A DNA stretch of 64,000 nucleotides from CAWJLS01 sp963843755. Its GTDB lineage: Bacteria > Acidobacteriota > Thermoanaerobaculia > Multivoradales > DATKCC01. Each line of letters starts with the position of its first letter. Position 1 is the stretch's first letter. The DNA is taken from the NCBI GenBank assembly GCA_963843755.1, contig CAWJLS010000013.1:186001-250000 (forward strand), written 5' to 3'. Positions 42,411-54,400 of this stretch are shown piece by piece. A program made the position numbers and the translations under genes. The notes beneath the pieces were generated by a model. The model worked only from the letters and a program-made list of their open reading frames with translations. It made no database searches and was not told the origin of the DNA.

Positions 42411-45400
42411 GTGGTCCGCGAGCTGCCCGCTGCGCCGGTGCGCATCCCGGCCGGCGGCACGGTCGAGCGTTCGACTCCCTGGCGGGTCGACCTGGCGGGG
42501 GACCTGACCTTCCGTGCCGTCATCGACCCGGACGGCGCGGTGGCCGAGGCCGACGAGACCAACAACACGGCGACCCTCGCGTTCACCACCGGCGGGGTCG
42601 ACGTGCCGAACCTGGCGCTGGCCTTCCAGGATCTGGCGTTCGCCCCGGACCCGGGGCAGGAGGGCCGGCCGGTCGCGCTGTCGATCCTGGTCCGCAACAC
42701 CGGCGGGGCGGAGGCGACCGGCGCGGAGGTCGGCTTCTACCTCGGCGACCCGGCCCAGGGCGGAACCCTGATCGACGCCGTGCAGGTGGTGCCGTCCATC
42801 GCCGCCGGCGGCTCCGCCACCGTCACGGCCACGCTGCCGGCGCTCGGCGGGACGGGCGATCGCCTGATCTACGCGGTGGCCGATCCGGACGGCCGGATCG
42901 ACGAGCTGTCCGAGGACGACAACGCCACCTTCCGGGTGCTCGAGGTGGTGGCGCTGCCGGACCTGGCGGTCTCCCCGTCGGCGATCGCGTCGGTGCCGGC
43001 CCTGCCCGAAGCCGGCCAGGAGGTGACGACCACGGTCACGGTGGCGAACCTGGGCGAGCAGACGGCCGAGGGCGTGGCGGTCCGGCTGTCGGTCGACGGC
43101 ACGCCGGTGGGCGCCGACGGGACGATCCCCGCGATCGCCCCCGAGTCGACGGGCACCGCCGTCTTCACCTGGACCTATCCGGCCGGCGCGAGCCAGGTCC
43201 GGCTGACCGCCGCGGTCGATCCCGACGGCGTGATCCCGGAGGGGAACGAGACCAACAACCTGGCCGAGCGCGACCTGGCCGCGTTCGACTCCGCCAGCGC
43301 GCTCACCAACGCCTACATCTCGCCGAACGGCGACGGCGTCCAGGACAGCACGGTCTACAGCTTCACCCTGACGGCGCCGGCCACGGTGGCCGTCGAGGCG
43401 GTGGACGACCGGGGCCGGGTGGTGCGGCGGCACACCGGCTCCGAGCTGACCGGCGTGGTCAAGGGGCGGTTCGAGTGGGACGGCCGGGACGACGGCGGCC
43501 TGGTAGTGGGCGACGGTGCCTACCATCTGCGGGCCGTGTCCGAGGCCGGCGGCATCCTGGACGAAGTCCTGGTCACGGTAGACACCGACCGCTGGCCTCT
43601 CAGCGAGGCGATCGGCACGCCGTTCGAGCGCATCGCCAACCTCACCTGCTCGCTCTACCGCGCCTCGGCGCCGCAGTTCGTCGGCGACGAGAGCACGGCC
43701 TACTTCCTGTCCACGTCGGGGATCTACCGGGCGCCCGCCCGCGGTGGGGCCGGGGGATCGCTCACGCGCATCGTCCAGGCCAGCTACCCGGAGACGCTCC
43801 TGGTCTCCGGCGACGGCAGGAAGATGGCCTACGACCCGAGCTACGGCGGCGACGCGCCGCTGGCCGTCGCCAACACCGACGGCTCGGACCGGCAGTTGAT
43901 CTCCTGGGCCAACCACTACGGTCTCGGCGCCCAGGCGTTCATCCCGGGAACCGAGACCCTGATCTACCTGCTCGCCGATCCGTACGACTACCAGGTGCCG
44001 TACCGCATCCGCATCCGGCCGCTCGACGGGTCGGGGCCGGATCGGTCGCTGGCCGAGCTGTCCGACCAGGACGGCCGCTACCTCCAGCGCCCGTTCTCGC
44101 AGCGCGACCTCAGCCCGGATGGGCGCAAGTTCGTCTTCGACCGGTGTGTCGAATACAGCTACGGGTCCTCCCCGTGCTCGACGGCGGACCTCCAGCTCCT
44201 CGACCTGGCCTCCGGCGACCAGGTCGCCATGCCGCTGCTCGGCGGCGACCGGTCGTGGTCGCCGGACGGGCGCCACATCGCCTCGATCGCCGAAGAGGCC
44301 GACTACGACGACATCGGCGGCAACGTCGACGTGACCCTCTACAGCTCCGAGGGTGAGCTCGAGCGCGTCGTCCGCCTGCCGCGCGACCTGGTCGGCACCC
44401 TCGACGTCTACCGCCCGTTCGGGCCGTTCCCGCTCGACCAGCTCGACACCATCTATGTCTACGGAAACTCGAACCTGAGCTGGTCGTCCTCGGGCAGGGA
44501 CCTGGTGGCCTCCGTCGAGTGGGGGGAGGTCGGCAGCGGGTACTACGCCATCTACGTCCGCGTCTACCGCATCGACGCGCTCACCGGGCAGGTGGAGACG
44601 ATCGGCTATGCCGAGCCGGTGTCCGGGTTCTACTCCTACCACGTCTCCACCTGGGACGGCAGCCGCTGGGTCGAGCGGGGAGAGGATCACTTCGGCCGCG
44701 GCTACACGGAGCGGCGGTTCGATCTCTCCAAGTACCTGCCCGACGCCGACGGCGAGTACAAGGTCCGCATCCGCCAGACGGGTCTCCAGGCGGCGCAGGT
44801 CGACCGGGTCACCCTGCGCACGGGCGACCCGTTCTTCGACGGCGTCGATCACCCGCCGGTGGCGGCGACCGTCCTGGACGCACCCGGCGACGGTTCGGTC
44901 CTCGGCCGGGTGCTCGGCGTCGACCACGAGGTGCTCGATCTCCACGAGCGCGAGATCGAGCTGCGCTGGGACGACGTCGGCGGCGACGCCGCGGCGGACG
45001 GCAAGCCCTTGCCGCTCACCCTGGCCGTGGTCGCTCGGGAGGAGCCCGACCTGTCGGCCCGTCATCCGCGGCCGTTCTCCTATCCCGCCGACGACGGCCA
45101 CAGCTACCACCTGGTCGCCGGATCGGGCGCCGCCATGCAGGTCGACGGCCTCCAGACCGGCGCCGACGGCCTCGTGGCGCCGCTGTTCAGCACCTGGACC
45201 CGCCCGGACACCGGGCATCCGTCGGCCGAGGTCTACGGCTACGCGGCGAGCGATGCCGAGGCCGTCTACGGGGCCCTCGACTTCACCGTCGACAACACCG
45301 AGGACGGCAACCGGGACTGGGCCTCCCTGCTGGTCGAGACGCCGTCGGGATGGCGCGAGTTCCGGGTCACGGCCTCCGACTCGACCTGGGGCGCGGTCGG

Positions 45401-48400
45401 CTTCCGGCCCACCGGACACGCGGCTTATCGCCACAAGTACTACGAGTTCCGGGTGCCGCTGGCGGAGGTCGGGGCGCGCCCCGGCGAGACCCTGGCGCTG
45501 CGGTTCCAGGCCTACGGCACCGCGGCGCTGCTCGATCCGGAGCCCGGCCTGCTGCCGGAGGCGGGCTACGGCCTCCAGTGGCTGCCGGGCGAGGACACGG
45601 TCCTCTACTACTCGGACTACTCGGGCGGCAACGCCCTCATCCACCTGGACGACGGCAACCGCGTGGAGCGGGTGTTCGACGAGTTCACCACCCTGCGCGA
45701 CGCCTACATGTCGCCGTCGGGGCGCAAGCTCCTGTTCCGGGACGGCAAGGAGATCAACGACCCGCAGAGCGCGTGCTACAACGCCTCGAGCTACGCCGAC
45801 TACTCCTACTTCAGCTTCGACTCGCTGGCCAACGACGCGGTCGAGCTCGACGGGGAGCCGACCCCCGACGGCCGCGGCATCGAGCTCTCCGGCACCGCCA
45901 CCGACCTCAATTTCGCGCGCTGGTTCCTGGAGTACGCCGACGAGTCCGTGCCCGGGTTCTGGACGCCGATCGGCGAGCCGGAGACGGCCCCCGTGGTCGA
46001 CGACACGCTCGCCACCTGGGTGCCGCCCGGGCCCGGCGCCTACCTGGTCCGGCTCAGCGTCGAGGACCGGGCCGGCAACCGGCGGCGCGCCGTGCACCGG
46101 TTCTCGTCCAGCTCCGCCACGACGGTCTCGATCACCGACCTGTCGCTCTCGCCGCGCTACATCTCGCCCAACGGCGACGGCGTCCAGGACGCGGCCAGCC
46201 TCCACTACCGGGTGCTGGCGCCGGTGCACCTCGAGGTCGGGGTGTTCGACGAGGACGGCGACCGGGTGCGGACCTTCCGCCGTGACGAGAGCGTCCTGGG
46301 CTCGGAGCACGACCTGGTCTGGGACGGCCGCAACGACGCCGGCCTGCCGGTGGCGGACGGCCTCTACTCGCTGGAGATCCAGGGGTACGCGTTCTCCGTG
46401 ACCGTCGACACGACGCCGCCCGACATCGCCGGGGTCGATCTGCTCGGGCCCGGGGTGCTCGTCGGCGGCGAGAGCGGGCCGAAGACCCTGGAGCTCGGTC
46501 CGCGGGTGACCTGGTGTGCGTCCGATCTCCATCCGGCTCCCTCGGGGGAGACGCTCTCGATCGGCACCGGCGCCGCGCCCGCGGCCTGGCAGCCGATCGC
46601 GTCCGCCGCGCTGCAGACGGGCTGTCCGAGCCGCGAGGCCCCGGTCTCTTCCCTGAGCCTCGAGCAGTTCGTCGGCCATCGCTTCCGGCTGGAGGTCCGG
46701 GACCTGGCCGGCAACTCCGCCGTCGCCGAAACGCCCCTGGCAGACGAGGAGCTGCTGGTCTACCGGTTCTGGAACGCCGCCGACTCGGTGAGCGACGCGG
46801 CCAAGATCCCGGCGGGCGGGGCGGTCTCTCTCGACGCCGGCGCGTCGGCACGGATGCGCGTGGCCGAGACCTCCCGCGGCCCCTTGTCCAGGCTGTTCGT
46901 CCAGGTCCGGCCGAGCTGCCTGGAGGGGTCCGGCGCCTGCAACGGACCGTGGCAGGACATCGAGGTCGACGAGCTCTACGAGGTGTCCTCCGGGCTCCCC
47001 GCGAGCACCTTCCCGGAGCCCGAGCTCGAGCTGGTCTGGGATGCGAGCTTCCTCGATCCGACCCGGCCGTACGACCTGCGGCTGCGCGCCCGCGCCGTCG
47101 ACGGGCAGGACGTCTACTCCAACCAGCTCCAGCTCGGTCTGGTCACCGCCGGCATCCGGTACGACGGCCTGGTGCCCTCCGGCACGGTGCCGGAGAGCGA
47201 TCCCGACAACCCGGGGGAGGGCGCCACCGACCTGGCGATCGCCCTCGGCCGGGCCGGCCTCGATCCGGCGGTCGGCCATGTCCTGTACGCCGAAGAGACG
47301 CTGGACGATCCGCTGGCCGACGTCGTGCTGTTCGTCACCAGCGACGAGGACCCGCGCTTCGTCCCGGGCCGGACCCTGCCGCTCGCCGGCAGCTCGGGCG
47401 GGGTGCTGGTGTTCGACGGCTCCGACCTGCTGCCCTGCCACACCTACGACGGGGTCGTGCTGGCGCGGGTCGTGCCGGCGGACGGGTCGGGCTCCTCACC
47501 GGTGGAGTCGAACCACGTGGGAACCCGGATCCCGTGCCTCGATCTCGGGGCCCTGGGCGTGACCGTGCCTCCTGCCGAGTGTGACGGGACCCCCGATCCG
47601 GTCCTCGCCGCGGTGCTCACCCCGCAGAGCTACGACGGCGTCGAGCTGACCCAGCTCACCGTCGCCCTCGACGCGCCCGACGACGTGTTCTTCAACGTCA
47701 ACCACCCGGCGGCCGGCCAGGACTACCGGGTGGAGGTCGACACCGACACGCTGGACGAGGGCGTTCACCGGATCTGGGCGCGGCTGACAAACGGCGAAGG
47801 CGTGATCGTCGAGCGCCGCGGGACGTTCGTCGTCGATCGCCAGGCGCCGAGCGCCGAGCTCACCTATCCGCTCGACGGCCAGCGCCTCTGCATCCCGCCC
47901 GACGAGGACGGCCACCGCACCCTGTCGGTCGAGGGCCGGGTCGAGGACGTGGGCCTCGAGTCGGCGCAGGCGATGCTCCAGAAGCGCTCCTCGGACGGGA
48001 CCTGGCCGGCCTTCCATACCGCCGGCGCCGGGATCCAGTTCGCCTCGCTGCCCGGGCTGGCCGACGCGCCGGCCTCGTTCGTCGACCCCGTCGTCGAGAG
48101 CCTGAGCGATCCGGCCGGCACGTTCACGCTCCGTCTCACCGCCGTCGACCGCGGCAACCACCGGGTGTGCAGTGAGCCGGTCGAGGTTTCGATCGACGGC
48201 CGCGTCGAGGGGCTCTCGGTCGCGGCCGAGAGCGACCTGATCTCCCCGAACGGCGACGCCGTCGCGGACGAGGCGCTGCTCACCTACGCTTCGGGCGAGC
48301 CGGTCACCTTCGACGTCCAGGTCTTCCGTGGGGTGGAGAAGTCCGGCCTGTTCCAGACCGTCGTCGAGGCGATGGGGGAGCCGGTGCGGACCCTGGCGAG

Positions 48401-51400
48401 CGGGCTCGTCTCGGCCGGCGGCGGCTCCCTGGTCTGGGACGGCCGGGGCGACGGCGGCGGGGTGGTCGAAGACGGCCTCTACGCGGTGGTCTTCCGGGCC
48501 ACCGACGGCTGCGGCAACACGGCCTCGTTGACCCGCGGTGTCAGCGTCGACACGACGCCACCCCAGGTGGCGATCACCGCGCCGTCTTCCGGCGCTTCCG
48601 GCGCTTCCGGCGCTTCCGGCGCCGACCTGCCGCTCGTCGTCGAGGTGCTCGGCACGGCCACCGACCCCCACTTCCTCGACTACACCCTGGAGCACGGCGT
48701 CGGCAGCGAGCCGTTCACCTGGGCGCCGGTCGAGCGCTCGAACGCCCAGGTCGACGCCGCGCGGCTCGGCCTGTGGAACACCTTCGGCCTCCAGGGCCCC
48801 CAGACGCTGCGCCTCACCGCCCGCGACCGGGCGGGGAACACGGCCGTCTTCGTGGTCACCGTCGATCTGCCGGTCGAGGACTCGCTGATCAGCGACCTCC
48901 AGGTGGTTCCGGACCCGCTCTCGCCCAACGGCGACGGCCGGAGGGAGAGCACCACGGTGCGCTTCGGCTTCGTCCAGGAGGTGACGGCGACCCTCCAGGT
49001 GATCGTTCCCGGCGGCGCGCCGGTCCGTGTCCTGGCGACCGACGAAGTCTTCCCGGAGGGCTCTGCTCTCAGGACCTGGGACGGCCTGGACGAGACCGGC
49101 CAGCCGGTGCCCGACGGCGCGTACAGGGTGCGGCTCGACGCCACCGCGACCTTCGACGCCTCGATCCACCAGGTCGAGGAGCTGCCGATCGTCGTCGATT
49201 CGACCCCGCCGACGATCGCGATCGATCGCCCGCGGGACGGGTTCGCCGCCGGCACGGGCACGGTCCGGGGAACGGTGGAGGACCCCCACCTCGCGGAGTA
49301 CGTGGTCGAGATCACGGACACACCGGACCTGCCCGACTGGCACGAGATCGCCCGCGGCGACGCCGCGGTGATCGGCGGCGACCTGGCGAGCCTCGAAGGG
49401 CTCGACGAGGGTCTCTACGCGCTCCGGGTGAGCGCCCGCGACACGGCGGAGAACCGGAGCGAGCGGGTGATTCCGTTCGAGGTCGACAACACGCCGCCGG
49501 AGGTGACCCTCGATGCGCCGACGGCGGACAGCGTGGTCGGCGCCGCCCTCGGACCGGTGTCGGTCCGCGGCGCGGCGGTGGAGGAGCACCCCTCCTCCTG
49601 GACCCTCGAGCTCGGCGCCGGGGAGGCGCCGACCGCGTGGGCCCCGCTCGCGTCGGGCGACGGTTCGCCGCCGGCGACGCTGCTCGCCTGGCAGGTCGGC
49701 ACGGTCGCCGACGGCCTCTACACGTTGCGCCTGACGGTCGAGGATCTGGCGGGTCTCCAGGGCGAGGCCCGGGTCGCGATCCAGGTGGACAACACGCCCC
49801 CCGCGGTGGCGATCGCCAGCCCGGCAGCCGGCGGATACGTCACCGGCCCGACCACGGTCACCGGCACCGCCGCGGACGCGCACCTGCTGGTCTACCGCAT
49901 CGAGGTGGCGCCGGCCGGGTCCCCGGCCGGGTCGGAGGTGTGGTCCGAGGTCGGCCGCGCCGCCTCCCCGGTCTCCTCCGGCATCCTCCTCTCCTGGCAG
50001 GCCCTGCCGCCGGACGGCGACTACCGCCTGCGCCTCCTGGCCGAGGACCGGGCCGGCAACGCGTCCGCGGCCGTGATCCCGCTGTCGATCGACACCCATC
50101 CGCCGGCGCCGCCGCAGGGCCTGACCGCGAGCCTCGAGGGCGGCCCCGACGGACACCTCGCCTGGCAGGCGAACGGCGAGGACGACCTGGCCGGCTACCG
50201 GGTCTACCGCAACGGGGTCTCCTTGACGGCGCAGCCGGTGGCGGGCACCAGCTACGTCGACGCGGCGCTCGGCGAGGGCTCGTGGTCCTACACGGTCACC
50301 GCGGTCGACCGGGCCGGCCTGGAGAGCGCGCCGTCGGCGAGCGCGGACCTGAGCCTCGACCACACGCCGCCGCTGACCCTGATCCTGGAGCCGATCTCCG
50401 GGGTCTCGGTGAGCGGCCTGGTCGACGTCTTGATCACGGCCACCAGCTCCGATTTCGAGGAGTACCGCCTCACGGTCGCGCCGGAAGACGGTTCGGTGCC
50501 GGCCCAGCTCCTGCGCCGGTCGCCGACGCCGGTCACCGCCGAGGTGGTCACCTCCTGGTCCACCGCCGGGCTCCCCGAGGGTGCCGCCTACCGCCTCCGG
50601 CTCGAGGCGGAGGACGTCCACGGCAACGTCGCCGCCGCCGAGACGCCGGTGGTGATCGACAACCTCGGCCCGGCGGCACCGACCGGACTGACCGCCACGG
50701 TCACCGGCGGCGACGTCGCGCTCGCCTGGAACGCCAACGCCGAGGCCGACCTCGCCGGCTACCTGCTCTACCGCGACGGACGCCTGGTCCACGGCTCCGG
50801 CGACGACCTGGTACGCCGGGCCCTGACCGCCACGTCGTACGACGACCAGGCGCTGCCCGACGGCACCTTCACCTACCGTCTGGCGGCGATCGACCGCGCC
50901 GGCAACGTCTCGCCGCTGTCGGCGCCGGCGACCGCCACCCTCGACCTCCACGCGCCCCACGTCACCTTCGAGCGGCCCGAGGACGGGACGCGGTTCGACA
51001 GCCCGCTCTACGTCCTGGCGACGACGCCGGACCGGGATCTCGCCGAGGTGCGAATCGAATTCCGGCCCGCCGGCGCGACCACGTGGAGCGAGATCGCCAC
51101 GCCGACCGCCGAGCCGTGGGAGACCGTATGGGACCCGGCCGGCCTCGACTACGGCGACTTCGAGCTCCGGGCCGTCGCCCGCGATGCCGGCGGCCGGGTC
51201 GACCCGGCGCCGTCGGTGATCGCAGTGACCTACACCGACCTGGAGCGCCCGGCGCCGGTCTCGGGGCTGACCGCGCGGGTCGACGGCGGCGACGTCCACC
51301 TGTCGTGGCACGCGGGCGACGAGGCCGACCTGGCGGGCTACTTCGTCGACCGTACCGCGGCGGCGGGATCGGCGGTGCGCCTGACCGCCGACCCGGTGAC

Positions 51401-54400
51401 CGGCACCAGCTTCGTCGACTCCGGCCTCCCCGACGACACCTACACCTACCGGATCGTCGCCGTCGACGCCTACGACAACGAGGCGCAGCCGTCGTCCGGG
51501 CGCGAGGCCGTGGTCTATACGCCGCAGCTCGACCGCCCGCTCAGCCCGACCCGGGCGGCGAGCGCCGACCTCGCCGGCGACGTGCTGCCGGGGAGCGCGG
51601 TCACCGTCGAGGTGACGCGGCCGGGCGGCACCTCGACCGTGCCGGCGCCCGCGGTCGACGGGACCGGACACTTCACCGTCACCGGGTTGGCGGTCGAGCG
51701 CGGCACCAACGCCCTCTCCGTGGTGGCCGAGGACGGGGCGGGGAACCGCAGCAAGCCGGCGCTCGCGCGGGTGATCGCGGCCGATCCGCCGAGCGTGCCG
51801 ACCGGCCTGGCGGCGACGGTGACCGATCAGCAGGTCGACCTGGCCTGGAACCCCAACCCGGAGCCCGACATCCTCGGCTACCAGGTCTTCGACGACGGCG
51901 AGCCCCGCCTGTACGATCCGTCCACCCGCCCGTCGACCGCCACGGCGTCGAGTGCCGACAGCTCGGCGCCGGCGTACCTTGCCGTCGACTCGTCGACCTA
52001 CAGCTACTACTGGTCGCCGGACCCGACCCAGCCGGTCGACGGCCAGTGGCTGACCGCGACCTGGCCTGCGCCGCAGCCGGTCACCTCGATCCGCCTCGAC
52101 TGGTACAGCGCCCCGTACCGGGCGATCGACTACGACGTCCAGCTCTGGGACGGGATGTTCTGGGTCACTCTCGCCCACGTCCGGGGCAACGGCGAAGAGA
52201 CGCCGGAGATCGTCCTCGACGACGCCTATCCCACCACCGGGATCCGCGTCGTCCTCCACACGATCGCCGGCCCCGAGGACGAGTCGACGTCGGTCCGGCT
52301 GGCGGACATCCGGTTCACCTATCGTCAGCTCACCGCCCAGCCGCCCGCCAGCTTCACCGCCTCCCAGGGGCTCCACGAGCTGGCGGTCGCCGCGGTCAGC
52401 GGCTACGGCTTCGAGAGCGCGCCGTCCGACCCGGTCGAGGTGCCGGTGGGGGATGCCGAAGGGCCCGACCCGGTCACGCTCAGCGCCGTGGCCGACGGGT
52501 CGGACGTGGCCCTGACCTGGACCGAGAGCCTCGCTCCGGACCTGCGTGCCTACCAGCTCTACCGGGACGGCGAGGAGATCCTGTATCGGTCGGACCTGAC
52601 GAATCGGAGCTTCACCGACTACGACCTCGCCAACGGCACCTACCACTACACGGTGGTCGGCAGGGACCAGGTCGGCAACCTCGGACCGCCGTCCAACGAG
52701 GTCGAGGTGACGGTGGCGGTGCCGGTGCCTGCGGCGCCTCTCGGCCTGGCGGTGGCCGACCCGGGCCTGGGCAGCGCCCTCGACCTCTCCTGGAGCGCGG
52801 GCACCGGCGAGCCGGCGGCCACGGCGTACCGGGTGCTGCGCTCGACGACGGCGGGCGGCCCGTACACGGCGGTGGGGGAGAGCGCGTCGACGGCCTACCG
52901 CGACCACGGTCTCGAGACCGGGACGACCTACTTCTACGTGGTCGCGGGCGTCGATCTCCTGGGCAACGCCGGGCCGACCTCGAACGAGGCCGCGGGCACG
53001 CCCGAAGACCGTGTGGGCCCGCGCACCGCGTTCGAGTTCCCGGCCGGCTCGGGCGGCATCTACCGCACCGCCCGGACCGTGCAGGAGCTGATCGTGGGCT
53101 CGACGGAGGCCGGCGCCCCGGTCGAGGTGCGGCGCGACGGGCAGCTCGTCGCCCAAACGACGGCGACCACCGATCCGGAAACGCTGCACGTCGCCTACGA
53201 CGCCTACGGCACCCCGCGTCCGTCGCCCGACGGCAGCCTGCTGCTGCTCGACGACTACTACAGCCAGGAGCTGCTCGACTTCGCCACCGGCGAGGCCGCC
53301 CCGATCCCCGGCTTCGACTACACCAACGCGTACTGGATGCCCGACGGCGAGCGGCTCCTGGGAGCGCTCTACGACTACGACACCGGCGGATCGATCCTCA
53401 CCACCTACCGCCTGGAGGACGGGGCGAAGCAGGCCCTGGTGTCGCTCGAGAGCGTCGACGTGGCCGTGCCGTCGCCCGACGGGCGCCATGCCGCGGTGCT
53501 CGGCTCCGACGGTCCGGAGGAGGGCCTGCTGCTGGTCGACCTCGCGACCGGCGGCGTGTCGCCGCTGGTTCCGGGGAGCACCTACCAGTTCGACGAGGAC
53601 TCGCTGGCCTGGTCGCCGGACGGCTCGCGCCTCGCCTACCTGCGCGACGCCGGGCCGTCGAGCCAGATCGAGATCGTCGAGATCGCCTCCGGGGCCGTCA
53701 CCGCCGTGCCGGTCGAAGCCTTCGGCTACGGCTCCCCGTCGTGGTCGCCGGACGGCGCGGCCCTCGCCTTCACCGGCCCGGACGACGACAGCTTCTGGGA
53801 CCAGATCTGGCGCTACCGGCTGGCCGACGGCGTCGCTGAGCAGCTCACGGTGACCGACCAGGATCACGACGTGCCCCAGTGGTCGCCGGACGGCGGCTCG
53901 ATCGCCTACGTGGCGGACGGCGAGCACCTCGAGACGGTGGATCTCGAAACCGGCCAGGTCGAGCTGCTCTACGAGCTCGTCGACTGGTCCTACGACCTGG
54001 CCTGGGCCCGTGGCGGGCGGCTCGTCACCCTCGACGCCGGGCAGCCGATCCGGATCACCCCGGCCGGGCGGTTCGAGGTCCACGGCGTGCCGCTGTCGGT
54101 GGGGGAGAACGCGTTCACCGCCAGCGCCACCGACGCCCTGGGCAACCGCAGCGCCGCGTCCGACCCGATGGTCATCGAGGTGGTCACCGACGGCAACGCG
54201 AACCTCACGGTCACCGCCGACGACCTGACGGTCCTGCCGGTGGTGGCGCTGGTCGGCCAGGAGGTGACCTTCACCGCGACCGTGCACAACACCGGGGTCG
54301 CCGAGTCGCCGCCGAGCGTCCTCGACCTGGTCCTGCTGGCGCCGAGCGGCGCGCCGGTTCCGGTCGGCTCCGACCTGGTGGTCAACGCCCTGGCGCCGGC

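Noticed and set aside
42395..42420. Programmed ribosomal frameshift or phase-variable tract at the junction
   Set aside because: No slippery heptamer, stimulatory pseudoknot or homopolymer/tandem repeat is visible at the point where the frame changes.
42406..44356. Continuation of the first giant-gene frame to its stop at 44,354-44,356
   Set aside because: Beyond ~42,406 this frame gives Arg/Gly-rich nonsense, whereas the other frame continues the CARDB domain and later FlgD-like and propeller domains.
42396..47441. A 1,681-codon minus-strand open frame
   Set aside because: Antisense shadow of the giant gene, with no recognisable domain or start signals.
48587..48622. CRISPR-like array
   Set aside because: A 9-base in-frame tandem repeat without spacers. 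No CRISPR array or cas gene was seen anywhere in the window.
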